From NCBI GenBank assembly GCA_023415235.1, contig JAEZLP010000013.1, forward strand, positions 23,435-87,434: 64,000 nt of DNA. Reading direction: 5' to 3'. This document shows, one piece after another, positions 34,876-42,063 of the stretch. The position numbers were made by a program, and so were the translations under genes. Under the pieces are notes generated by a model. It had not been told where the DNA came from. It did no database searches and saw only the letters and a list, made by a program, of their open reading frames with translations. Position 1 is the stretch's first letter; every line of letters begins with the position of its first letter. The DNA is from Bacillota bacterium. Its GTDB lineage: Bacteria; Bacillota; Clostridia; Peptostreptococcales; Anaerovoracaceae.

Positions 34876-36201
34876 TTATTTAATCATGTTGTCAACAGAG
34901 TCAAGCACCTTATCCATGATCGCCATAGCTTCTCTTAATTCAGCTTCTGTGATTGTCAGCGGCGGGCAAACAAGAATCATGTTTTCATGGGAATAAGTTG
35001 AGAAACCTTCTACCTTCAGCATTCCAACGATTTTCGGCATCAAACCTTCGGTATCCTTATTGAAAGGAACGATAGGCTCGCGGGTTTCCTTGTTCTTAAC
35101 CAGCTCTACGCAGCTGAACAATCCAATGTGTCTAACCTGGCCAACGCTTGCATGCTTCTTTTCGAATTCATCCAGAATGTCAGCAAGAACTTTTCCAACC
35201 TTCTTCACGTTCTCTTCCACTTTTTCTTCCTTGTAAGCGTCAAGAGTAGCGATGGTGGTTGCGCAGCCCATTGGATGAGCGCTGTAGGTCAATCCGTTGA
35301 ACATCTTCTTTTCGTCGAAGATCTTGTTGATCTTTTCAGTTACGATAACGCCGCCGAGCGGAACATATCCGCAGGTTGCACCCTTAGCAAAGGTTACCAG
35401 GTCCGGCTTTACTCCAAAGTTATGGAATGCGAACGGAGTTCCGGTTCTGTAGAAGCCAGCCATTACTTCGTCGAAGATCAGTACGATATTGTACTTGTCG
35501 CAGAGTGCTCTTACTCCTTCATAATATCCTTTAGGCGGTACCAGAACGCCGTTGGATCCTACAACTGTTTCAAAGAAGATACCAGCGATCTGATCTGGTC
35601 CTTCGTAAAGGATCTGATTTTCCAGCAGCTCGAGATAGAATTCTGTAACATCAGCTTCAGAGTTGAATTTGCAAGCCTTTGGTGCTCTGTAAGGATATGG
35701 TCCGTCAAACTTAATGAAGCCTGGAACACCTGGTTCTGCGATGAATCTTCTTGGTTCGCCGGTCAGTGAGCTTGCTCCGAAGGATGCGCCGTGATAGCTT
35801 CTGTATGCGGAGAAGATCTTCCATTTTCCTGTGTATGCTTTTGCAAATTTGATTGCGTTTTCATTAGCTTCCGCGCCAGCGTTGGTAAAGAAGACTTTTG
35901 CTCCTTCCAATCCTGATAATTCAACGATTCTCTGCGCAGCTTCGGAACGAACGTCTACGGAGTAGCCAGGACCCATGAAAGCCATCTTTTCAGCCTGATC
36001 CTTGATGGCCTGAATCAGCTTTTTATGCCCGTGACCCAGGTTGGAGTTTACAAGCTGAGCTGACATATCGAAATATTTCTTACCGTCTTCGTCCCAGAAA
36101 TAAATTCCTTCTGCTTTGGATACTACCATAGGGTTGATCTTTTTCTGAGCGCTCCAGGAATAAAGATTGTACTTCATACCTTGTTCTTTGATGTTTGACA
36201 T
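34876..36201 (-). CDS. Class III omega-aminotransferase (taurine/beta-alanine:pyruvate type)
   Basis: PLP enzyme, 441 residues. Features: YSWSAQKKINPMVVSKAEG opening as in taurine-pyruvate and beta-alanine-pyruvate transaminases; FFTNAGAEANENAIK cofactor loop; YHGASFGASSLTG; IFDEVMAGFYRTG with the cofactor-binding Asp; FAKGATCGYVPLGG with the Schiff-base Lys; and GLTYSAHPMGCA. AAAAGGAG precedes the start. It is downstream of a CoA-acylating aldehyde dehydrogenase and both lie behind a sigma54 promoter, so the likely pathway converts an omega-amino acid (taurine, hypotaurine, beta-alanine or similar) to an aldehyde and then to an acyl-CoA. The exact substrate cannot be read from the sequence. 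Confidence 0.85.
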   Translation of the reverse strand: MSNIKEQGMKYNLYSWSAQKKINPMVVSKAEGIYFWDEDGKKYFDMSAQLVNSNLGHGHKKLIQAIKDQAEKMAFMGPGYSVDVRSEAAQRIVELSGLEGAKVFFTNAGAEANENAIKFAKAYTGKWKIFSAYRSYHGASFGASSLTGEPRRFIAEPGVPGFIKFDGPYPYRAPKACKFNSEADVTEFYLELLENQILYEGPDQIAGIFFETVVGSNGVLVPPKGYYEGVRALCDKYNIVLIFDEVMAGFYRTGTPFAFHNFGVKPDLVTFAKGATCGYVPLGGVIVTEKINKIFDEKKMFNGLTYSAHPMGCATTIATLDAYKEEKVEENVKKVGKVLADILDEFEKKHASVGQVRHIGLFSCVELVKNKETREPIVPFNKDTEGLMPKIVGMLKVEGFSTYSHENMILVCPPLTITEAELREAMAIMDKVLDSVDNMIK

Positions 36202-36228
36202 TTTTATATCTCCTTTTTTGAATATTTT

Positions 36229-36248
36229 GGGGCTGCAATCACAGCCCC
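36229..36248 (-). terminator. Intercistronic hairpin (aminotransferase leader)
   Basis: GGGGCTG and CAGCCCC around a six-base loop between the dehydrogenase and aminotransferase genes. T-rich on the left (downstream on the minus strand), so it may partly attenuate transcription or stabilise the upstream mRNA end. Confidence 0.55.
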
Positions 36249-36313
36249 TATTGCCTGAGTGGTGTGATTATTTTCCAATTGGCGGAAGCCGTAAGGCTCC
36301 GCTGGAAAGTGCT

Positions 36314-37735
36314 TTATTTGAATGCGTTTCTGATTTCTTCGTCAAACAGTTCTTCGTCTGTTGGCTGGAAGGACGGAATCGGTCTTGATACATAGGTGAA
36401 GTTCAAGAGATCCTTCCAGGTTGCATTGTGGGAAATGCTGTTGTGCCCCCAGGTTCCGCATCCCAGAGTCATGGACATCGGGAATCCGGAAGTCCATGAT
36501 CCGCTGTTTGTCAGAGACTGTGGTGAATTTACAGCAACCTTTGTTACAGGAACCTTTTCTCCCAGTAAGGTTACTCTTTCAGCCATTGTTGTATGGATAC
36601 CGATGCTGTGGCCTTTTCCTTGATAATCAAGGATCTTGAGCAGCTTATCAACCGCATCGTTGAAATCCTTAGCTTTTCTAACTCCGGAAACAGGGGAGAG
36701 CTTTTCGCCTGTGAATGGGAAGTCATTTCCGTATCCGCCGTTTTCCTCAACCATGATCATTCTGGTTCCTTCGGGAACTTTTACGCCGGCCATTTCTGCG
36801 ATCTTAGCAGCAGGCTGTGCTACGATGTGTCTGTTCAGGTCGTGGTTTGCTGGGCTTTCCGGCCAGATGGTCTTCAGCATTTTCTGCTTGTCTTCGGAAT
36901 CTTCCTTGATCAGGTAAGCTCCGGCTTTTGCCATCGCTTCTACAAATGCGTCATAGCATTCTTCCAGAACGATGATATTGTTTTCTGTGGAGCAGGAAGT
37001 TGCATTGTCAAATGTCTTGGACTTGACAATCAGAGCTGCAACGTCTTCCATCTTTGTAGTTCCGTCAACAATCGTTACTACGTTTCCGGTTCCAACACCG
37101 ATTGCAGGATTTCCGGAGGAGTAGGCCTGTCTTACCATTGGAGTTCCGCCGGTTGCCAGGATGAAATCAGACTGCTTCATTAATTCTGCGGAAGCTTCGA
37201 TGCTTACATAGTCAGGATGGATAGCCTGTACCAGATCTTCCGGTGCATCAAACTTTTTAAGTACGCTTCTGATCAGTTCAGTAACTTCCCAGTTTGTATT
37301 TCTTGCTTTTGGATGGGGAGCAAGGATAATGGCGTTTCTAGTCTTGAGAGCCATAAGTGATTTAACGACAGGAGTAGCTTCCCCGTTGGTAACAGGAATG
37401 ATAGCTCCGATAACGCCCATTGGCTTCGCATATTTCTCCATGCCCATCTTTTCATCAACTTCAACCAGACCTACGGATTTCTGTCCTTTCATCTGGAAGT
37501 AGGCGCCTTTTACTTTACCGAACATTTTCAGCTGCTTGTCTCCCGGGATACCCATTCCGGACTCGGCAACAAGCATTTCACCAAATTTAAGTGCAACATC
37601 AGGCTGAGTAAGCGCGTAAGCAACAGCAGCTGTCAGTTGGTCAACTTTTTCCTGTGTGAAGTTGTCAGCGATCTTCTGAGCAGCATGTCCTTTCGCTACT
37701 AAACCTGCAACATATTCTGCGTAATTAATTGCCAT
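36314..37735 (-). CDS. CoA-acylating aldehyde dehydrogenase (SauS/EutE-like)
   Basis: A 473-residue NAD(P)- and CoA-dependent dehydrogenase that would oxidise an aldehyde to an acyl-CoA. Seen: PMGVIGAIIPVTNGEATPV, the nucleotide-binding GGTPMVRQAYSSGNPAIGVG, the catalytic Cys in FDNATSCSTENNIIV (near residue 241), and C-terminal FPMSMTLGCGTWGHNSISHN as in the AdhE/EutE/SauS clade. Acylating sulfoacetaldehyde dehydrogenase (SauS) and acetaldehyde dehydrogenases belong here. AAGGAGG precedes the ATG and a near-consensus sigma54 promoter lies about 55 bp upstream. Followed on the same strand by the aminotransferase gene. Confidence 0.88.
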   Translation of the reverse strand: MAINYAEYVAGLVAKGHAAQKIADNFTQEKVDQLTAAVAYALTQPDVALKFGEMLVAESGMGIPGDKQLKMFGKVKGAYFQMKGQKSVGLVEVDEKMGMEKYAKPMGVIGAIIPVTNGEATPVVKSLMALKTRNAIILAPHPKARNTNWEVTELIRSVLKKFDAPEDLVQAIHPDYVSIEASAELMKQSDFILATGGTPMVRQAYSSGNPAIGVGTGNVVTIVDGTTKMEDVAALIVKSKTFDNATSCSTENNIIVLEECYDAFVEAMAKAGAYLIKEDSEDKQKMLKTIWPESPANHDLNRHIVAQPAAKIAEMAGVKVPEGTRMIMVEENGGYGNDFPFTGEKLSPVSGVRKAKDFNDAVDKLLKILDYQGKGHSIGIHTTMAERVTLLGEKVPVTKVAVNSPQSLTNSGSWTSGFPMSMTLGCGTWGHNSISHNATWKDLLNFTYVSRPIPSFQPTDEELFDEEIRNAFK

Positions 37736-37788
37736 TTTCTACATTCCTCCTTAAGAATATAATTGTTTTATTCACATTAATCATATTA

Positions 37789-37804
37789 TGCAATGGTTGT
37801 GCCA
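37789..37804 (-). promoter_or_regulatory. Sigma54 (-24/-12) promoter
   Basis: On the minus strand TGGCACAACCATTGCA: GG and GC dinucleotides separated by ten bases, matching the TGGCACn5TTGCA consensus at every position except the variable ones. Predicted start near 37778, giving a leader of about 40 nt before the aldehyde dehydrogenase ATG. Confidence 0.9.
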
Positions 37805-37872
37805 AAACTATGAATGATTATGAAAAATAATGTTGAGGGCCTGAAAGCGTTGAAATCGTTGAAAGGAATGAC

Positions 37873-37902
37873 TGGGCAACGACTTGAACGCCAAGCGGCC
37901 CA
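37873..37902 (-). promoter_or_regulatory. Candidate upstream activator site
   Basis: Nested dyad: outer TGGGC...GCCCA and inner CTTG-AACGC-CAAG (37883-37895), about 70-110 bp upstream of the sigma54 promoter, where the enhancer site of a sigma54 activator is expected. Confidence 0.5.
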
Positions 37903-37956
37903 ATCATTGATGGAAGATCTTGGGGGAATAACCAGGATCTCTGATGCAATTATGAA

Positions 37957-37992
37957 TCAAAAAAGCGAACTAAACTAGTTACAGTCCGCTTA
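37957..37992 (-). terminator. Terminator of the sigma54 activator gene
   Basis: AAGCGGACT and AGTTCGCTT arms (one mismatch) followed on the minus strand by T6. Lies between the activator gene and the upstream activator site. Confidence 0.65.
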
Positions 37993-38043
37993 ATTGTCCA
38001 ATTCACTGTTGTTTCGACGCGATACAAAAATGAATCAACGATT

Positions 38044-39426
38044 CTATTCTGTATCGGCAATGGAGTGTTTCCGGAGTTTACGCACTACGGTAGGTTGGCT
38101 AATTCCCAGGGCTTTCGCCATTGCACGGGTTGTTTTATACTGTTCCTGGGCTTTCAGCAGGATTTCACGTTCTGCATGGTTCATGGCTTCACTCAGGCTT
38201 TTTGAGGTGGATTTCCCCAGGGCTTCGACGCCGTTGGCAGCTTCATAGATAAAGCTTGGAAGGTTTTCAGGCTGAATCACTGTACCTTTTGTGGTGATGA
38301 CAAGCCGCTCTATGATATTCTGAAGCTCGCGGACATTGCCGGGCCAGGGGTATTTCATAAGTATTGCAATTGTTTTGGAATCAATATCCTTATGTTCTTT
38401 CATCTTTATATTAATCCGATTTAAGAAGATTCGGATCATGGGGATGATATCCTCAGGCCGCTCCCGAAGAGGGGGGATGCTGATGGGCACCACATTCAGC
38501 CTGTAGTAAAGGTCCTCACGGAACTTTCCTTCGTGGACCAGAGACATCAAATCCTGATTGGTTGCGGAGATAATTCGTACGTTGATCGGGATGCTTTCCA
38601 CGCCGCCTACTCTCGTGATCTCCCTTTCCTGAATAACCTGAAGCAGCTTGACCTGAAGATTATGGGGAAGCTCCGATATTTCGTCCAGGAAGATGGTTCC
38701 CTTGTTCGCAGTCTCAAAGAGACCTTTTTTCCCATCCTTTCGGGAACCGGTAAAGGCGCCGCTTTCATATCCGAACAGCTCGGATTCGATAAGATTTTCA
38801 GGAATTGCCCCGCAGTTGACCTTAACAAAGGGGAAATCTCTTCGGCTGCCGTTTTCATGGAGCAGCTTTGCGATCACTCCCTTGCCCACTCCGGATTCTC
38901 CCGTGAGCAGTACTGTGGAATCCACGTCAGACAACCTTTTCGTAAGCTGGATCACGTTGCACATGGAAGGACTGTTGGCAATAATATCATTGAAGCCTTC
39001 CTGGGCATTCAGAACCGACAGCGTGTTCTGGATGCTTTCCAGCTGATTCTGCAAATTGATCAACTCCGTAATGTCATGGGTGGTTGTTATGATCTTGCTC
39101 ATATTGTTATCGGCATCCATAATGGGAATCCCGGTGGTTAGCAGTCTTTTTCCGTCCTTGTTTTCGTGTATGGTACTGACTTCCTTTTTCTGTTCCATCA
39201 CGATCCGGGCGACAGAAGGAGTGAAGATGCCTTCACTCTCAAGGAAGGATACATGTTTTCCGATGACATCCTTCCGTTTTATCTTGTAAAGCTCTTCACT
39301 GGCCTTGTTGATCCAGATGGTGTAACCCTGAGCGTCATCGATGAAAATGGCATCACTGATGCTGTCAAGAATAGGGATCAGTTCATCGATCGACAGGGTG
39401 GATAGAGCATTTCTTCCATTGGCCAT
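38044..39426 (-). CDS. Sigma54-dependent transcriptional activator (PAS-AAA+-HTH)
   Basis: A 460-residue enhancer-binding protein. PAS domain (residues about 10-115: ISDAIFIDDAQGYTIWINKA); AAA+ core with Walker A GESGVGKGV (near 170), the sigma54-contact loop GAFTGS (the usual last Ala is Ser), Walker B GTIFLDEISELP and MKYPWPGNVREL; and a C-terminal TyrR/PrpR-like HTH, TRAMAKALGISQPTVVRKLRKH. It lies directly upstream of the acylating dehydrogenase and aminotransferase genes, on the same strand but in a separate transcript, and almost certainly activates their sigma54 promoter in response to a small ligand bound by the PAS domain. Confidence 0.93.
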   Translation of the reverse strand: MANGRNALSTLSIDELIPILDSISDAIFIDDAQGYTIWINKASEELYKIKRKDVIGKHVSFLESEGIFTPSVARIVMEQKKEVSTIHENKDGKRLLTTGIPIMDADNNMSKIITTTHDITELINLQNQLESIQNTLSVLNAQEGFNDIIANSPSMCNVIQLTKRLSDVDSTVLLTGESGVGKGVIAKLLHENGSRRDFPFVKVNCGAIPENLIESELFGYESGAFTGSRKDGKKGLFETANKGTIFLDEISELPHNLQVKLLQVIQEREITRVGGVESIPINVRIISATNQDLMSLVHEGKFREDLYYRLNVVPISIPPLRERPEDIIPMIRIFLNRINIKMKEHKDIDSKTIAILMKYPWPGNVRELQNIIERLVITTKGTVIQPENLPSFIYEAANGVEALGKSTSKSLSEAMNHAEREILLKAQEQYKTTRAMAKALGISQPTVVRKLRKHSIADTE

Positions 39427-39596
39427 ATTTTTCTACTCCTTGAGGGACTAAATGTGTTAAGATGATACAGGATCTATATATTTATCATATAATAAGAAAG
39501 CAAATTTATCAATTAATAATAGGAGGCGGAACAAGCCGAATTTTCTGATAAGCGGTTCACGTTCTCCTCTCTGTTCGCGGATGATAAAGAAAATGG

Positions 39597-39625
39597 TTGA
39601 CAAGTTGGCAATAGGATGGTAACAT
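39597..39625 (+). promoter_or_regulatory. Promoter of the infC operon
   Basis: TTGACA (39597-39602), 17-bp spacer, TAACAT (39620-39625). Confidence 0.6.
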
Positions 39626-39631
39626 GTTCGA

Positions 39632-39779
39632 GTAAACAAAGTAGAAGTAATCCGCTTCTCACCTTCGCGGCTGACGCTGCCGGGTTAAATAGGAATGAAA
39701 CCGGATCGTTTGAAAAGGTTTGTTTTTATTGAAGCGGGTACGATTATCCGCTTTTTAGATTTTTTGGGAGGTGCGAATC
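39632..39779 (+). ncRNA. L20-type leader of infC-rpmI-rplT with attenuator
   Basis: Leader RNA before infC. A terminator hairpin AAGCGG/CCGCTT (39732-39753) followed by a T-rich run can form just before the ribosome site. An upstream segment ATCCGCTTC (39650-39658) is exactly complementary (one G-U) to GAAGCGGGT (39731-39739), the 5' arm of that terminator, so a mutually exclusive antiterminator is possible. This is the logic of the Firmicutes L20 leader (RF00558), in which ribosomal protein L20 promotes termination. Confidence 0.75.
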
Positions 39780-40295
39780 ATTAGCAAGGAAAATCAGATC
39801 AACGAAGAAATTCGTGATAAGGAATTGAGGGTTATCGATAGCGACGGAACGCAATTGGGCATCATGAGCCTGGATGAGGCGCTGAATCTGGCAATCGAGA
39901 AAAAGCTGGACCTGGTTAACATTGCTCCAACGGCAAAACCGCCGGTTTGCAAGATTCTTGATTACGGTAAGTACAGATATGAGCTTCAAAAGAAGGAAAA
40001 AGAGGCTAAGAAAAAGCAGAAGATCACGCAGGTGAAAGAAATTCGCCTAAGCACCTTTATCGAGGAACATGATCTCGCTGTGAAAGCCAATAACGCTGCT
40101 AAATTCCTTAAGGAAGGAGACAAGGTAAAGGTCAGTCTTCGTTTCAAGGGAAGAGAAAAGGATTATGCCAGCAAGGGACAGGATGTTATGACAAAATTTG
40201 TTGGATTTGTCTCCGATTCCGGCGTTGTGGAAAAGAAACCTGAGTTTGAAGGTAGAAGTTTGATCATGATTTTAGCACCAAAGACGGATAAGTAA
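39780..40295 (+). CDS. infC: Translation initiation factor IF-3, AUU start
   Basis: A 171-residue IF-3: N-terminal domain SKENQINEEIRDKELRVIDSDGTQLGIMS, linker helix of Lys/Glu-rich sequence, C-terminal domain IRLSTFIEEHDLAVKANNAAKFLKEGDKVKVSLRFKGREK. Start assigned to ATT at 39780: GGGAGG lies 8 nt upstream and the IF-3 family usually begins at this SKE sequence; a GTG nine bases earlier overlaps the ribosome site. AUU starts on infC are a known autoregulatory device, since IF-3 itself rejects non-AUG/GUG/UUG starts. First gene of the infC-rpmI-rplT operon. Confidence 0.93.
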   Translation: MSKENQINEEIRDKELRVIDSDGTQLGIMSLDEALNLAIEKKLDLVNIAPTAKPPVCKILDYGKYRYELQKKEKEAKKKQKITQVKEIRLSTFIEEHDLAVKANNAAKFLKEGDKVKVSLRFKGREKDYASKGQDVMTKFVGFVSDSGVVEKKPEFEGRSLIMILAPKTDK

Positions 40296-40297
40296 CT

Positions 40298-40415
40298 ATT
40301 CTGTCGGCGCCTAAAGAGTCGGACAGAATGTATGACGATGAAAATCTATAAATCATAGATTTATGATTTTCTAGCCTGAATTCTGTCAGCGCCTCTAAAG
40401 AGTCGGACAGAATGT
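40298..40415 (+). repeat. Duplicated hairpins flanking a palindrome, infC-rpmI intergenic
   Basis: Two near-identical 34-36 bp units (40298-40331 and 40380-40415), each a hairpin with arms ATTCTGTC/GACAGAAT and an interior ending AAAGAGTCG. Between them (40340-40371) lies a 14-bp stem: GAAAATC + ATAAATC against GATTTAT + GATTTTC, with a 3-base loop and one bulge. No gene is present. Either a small repeated element or an RNA control site between infC and rpmI. Confidence 0.85.
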
Positions 40416-40456
40416 CAAAAGGAATACTCGATAAAATGTAGGAGGAATTTTTTAAA

Positions 40457-40657
40457 ATGGCAAAAGCAAAGATGAAGTCTCATAGAGGAGCAAGCAAAAG
40501 ATTTAAGTTGACCGGCACCGGTAAAGTAAAGAGAAACAAGGCATACAAGAGCCATATTCTTACAAAGAAAACTGCGAAGAGAAAAAGAGGCTTGAGAAAG
40601 GCTACTCTTCTGGGCAGTGCTGACCACAAAAGAATTAAATCAGTATTAAACGTGTAA
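40457..40657 (+). CDS. rpmI: 50S ribosomal protein L35
   Basis: A 66-residue basic protein, AKAKMKSHRGASKRFKLTGTGKVKRNKA..., with the conserved HILTKKTAKRKRGLRKATLL ending. GGAGGAA precedes the ATG. Middle gene of infC-rpmI-rplT; large-subunit component. Confidence 0.97.
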   Translation: MAKAKMKSHRGASKRFKLTGTGKVKRNKAYKSHILTKKTAKRKRGLRKATLLGSADHKRIKSVLNV

Positions 40658-40678
40658 GGATATAGGAGGTAACGTAAA

Positions 40679-41035
40679 ATGGCAAGAGTAAAAAAAGGAT
40701 TGAATGCTAGAAAAAGGCATAAGAAAATATTAAAACTGGCTAAAGGCTTCTACGGACAGAAGAGCAAAGTGTTCAGAGCTGCAAACCCTGCGGTAATGAG
40801 ATCCCTTCGTTCTGCATACGTGGGAAGAAAGAACAAGAAAAGAGAGTACAGAAGACTCTGGATATCCAGAATCAATGCCGGCGCAAGAATGAACGGCATC
40901 TCCTACAGCAAGCTGATGAACGGCCTGAAGGTTTCCGGAATCGAAATCAACAGAAAGATGCTGGCTGAGATGGCGATTCATGATCCCGCAGGATTTGCCC
41001 AATTGGCTGAAACAGCAAAGAAAGCTGTGAAATAA
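40679..41035 (+). CDS. rplT: 50S ribosomal protein L20
   Basis: A 118-residue protein beginning ARVKKGLNARKRHKKILKLAKG, with LWISRINAGARMNGISYSKLMNGL. Assembly protein of the large subunit and the expected repressor of this operon through the leader. Twenty-one bases downstream of rpmI, with GGAGG before the start. Confidence 0.97.
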   Translation: MARVKKGLNARKRHKKILKLAKGFYGQKSKVFRAANPAVMRSLRSAYVGRKNKKREYRRLWISRINAGARMNGISYSKLMNGLKVSGIEINRKMLAEMAIHDPAGFAQLAETAKKAVK

Positions 41036-41042
41036 ATTCAAA

Positions 41043-41090
41043 ATCGACATTCTCTTTTGACAAAATACCCCCCCTCGACAGCACTATAAT
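41043..41090 (+). promoter_or_regulatory. spoIIGA promoter, spoIIG-type 22-bp spacing with 0A-box-like sites
   Basis: TTGACA at 41057-41062 and TATAAT at 41085-41090 are separated by 22 bp, the abnormal spacing that defines the Spo0A-activated spoIIG promoter of Bacillus subtilis. Three TTCGACA-like 0A boxes overlap it: ATCGACA (41043), TTTGACA (41056) and CTCGACA (41074), each one mismatch from consensus. Confidence 0.7.
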
Positions 41091-41124
41091 CTTTAATTAG
41101 ATTACAGCAGCGAGGGGGTTTTTT
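41070..41124 (+). terminator. rplT-operon terminator whose 3' arm is the spoIIGA ribosome site
   Basis: CCCCCTCG (41070-41077) pairs with CGAGGGGG (41111-41118); the inner TAATC/GATTA pairs extend it, and T6 follows. The 3' arm GAGGGGG lies 9 nt before the spoIIGA start GTG 41128 and is its Shine-Dalgarno. A transcript from the promoter at 41057-41090 begins after the 5' arm, leaving the site free. Confidence 0.75.
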
Positions 41125-41127
41125 CAT

Positions 41128-42063
41128 GTGGTGATTTATGCGGAATATCTTTTCCTTGAAAATGCGGCAACAGGTTGGATCATTCTGCTGCTTACCGGAA
41201 AAGTTGCCGGAATTCGCTGCAATAAGTGGCTTTTATTTACGGGAAGCGTCCTTTGTGGGATTTACTCCTTTGTCCTTTTTCTGGACACCCTGAGCCCGGT
41301 ACTATCACTCTTAACGAAGCTGGGATTTTCAGCTGTGGTCGTTTTTCTCGTCTTTCGACCCAAGAGGTCCAGGCAATTTGCGAAAATCACACTGGTTTTT
41401 TATCTGGTCAGTTTTGCAATGGGCGGTATTACCATCGGTATGATGTATTTCCTGGGAATTGCAGGAGTAACACAAAACGCGTCCGTCTATACTGGAATCG
41501 TCGGATATTCGTATATTTTAATTGGATGTGCGGCAACCTGGCTTATTTTCGGCATATTTTCCGACTTCATCAAAGGAAGAATGATGAAGGAAAGAACCTA
41601 TGCGGATGTTGAAATAGCCATGGAAGGAAAGACTGTCACCATGAAAGGCCTGATGGATACGGGGAACTTTTTAAAGGATCCTCTCACCGGAAAGCCGGTT
41701 ATGATCATTTCTGCAGCTGCCGCAAAACAGCTTCTTCCTTCAGATATCGTCGAAGAGGCCGTTGACGAAAGAAAAAAGCAGATACTGTCGGAAAAACTGA
41801 TGAAAGGGAAATATGCAAGCCGCATCAGGATGATCCCCTTCCAATCCATCGGAGAGGAAAGGGGTTATATGATCGGAATCCGGCCGGACGAAATCCGGAT
41901 CGGGGTACATGACAGGAAAGGCAATGACAGGACTGTGACGGCTTCGGATGGTGCAATCCTTGCGATATACAAGGGAAATTTTTCGGGAGGGCAGACAGAG
42001 GAAAGCTGCTCGATCCTTTTGCACCCAAGCATGATAGAGGGAGGAATCGCTAGCGATGTTTAA
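41128..42063 (+). CDS. spoIIGA: Sigma-E processing peptidase SpoIIGA
   Basis: A 311-residue aspartic protease that cleaves the pro-sequence of sigma-E in the mother cell. Five N-terminal TM helices (to about residue 150) are followed by the cytoplasmic domain with the catalytic Asp motif GLMDTGNFLKDPLTGKPV near 176. GTG start 41128 (or the next GTG, 41131) follows GAGGGGG. Its end overlaps the sigE start by 8 nt. Function needs septum-localised activation by SpoIIR (not in the window). Confidence 0.92.
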   Translation: MVIYAEYLFLENAATGWIILLLTGKVAGIRCNKWLLFTGSVLCGIYSFVLFLDTLSPVLSLLTKLGFSAVVVFLVFRPKRSRQFAKITLVFYLVSFAMGGITIGMMYFLGIAGVTQNASVYTGIVGYSYILIGCAATWLIFGIFSDFIKGRMMKERTYADVEIAMEGKTVTMKGLMDTGNFLKDPLTGKPVMIISAAAAKQLLPSDIVEEAVDERKKQILSEKLMKGKYASRIRMIPFQSIGEERGYMIGIRPDEIRIGVHDRKGNDRTVTASDGAILAIYKGNFSGGQTEESCSILLHPSMIEGGIASDV

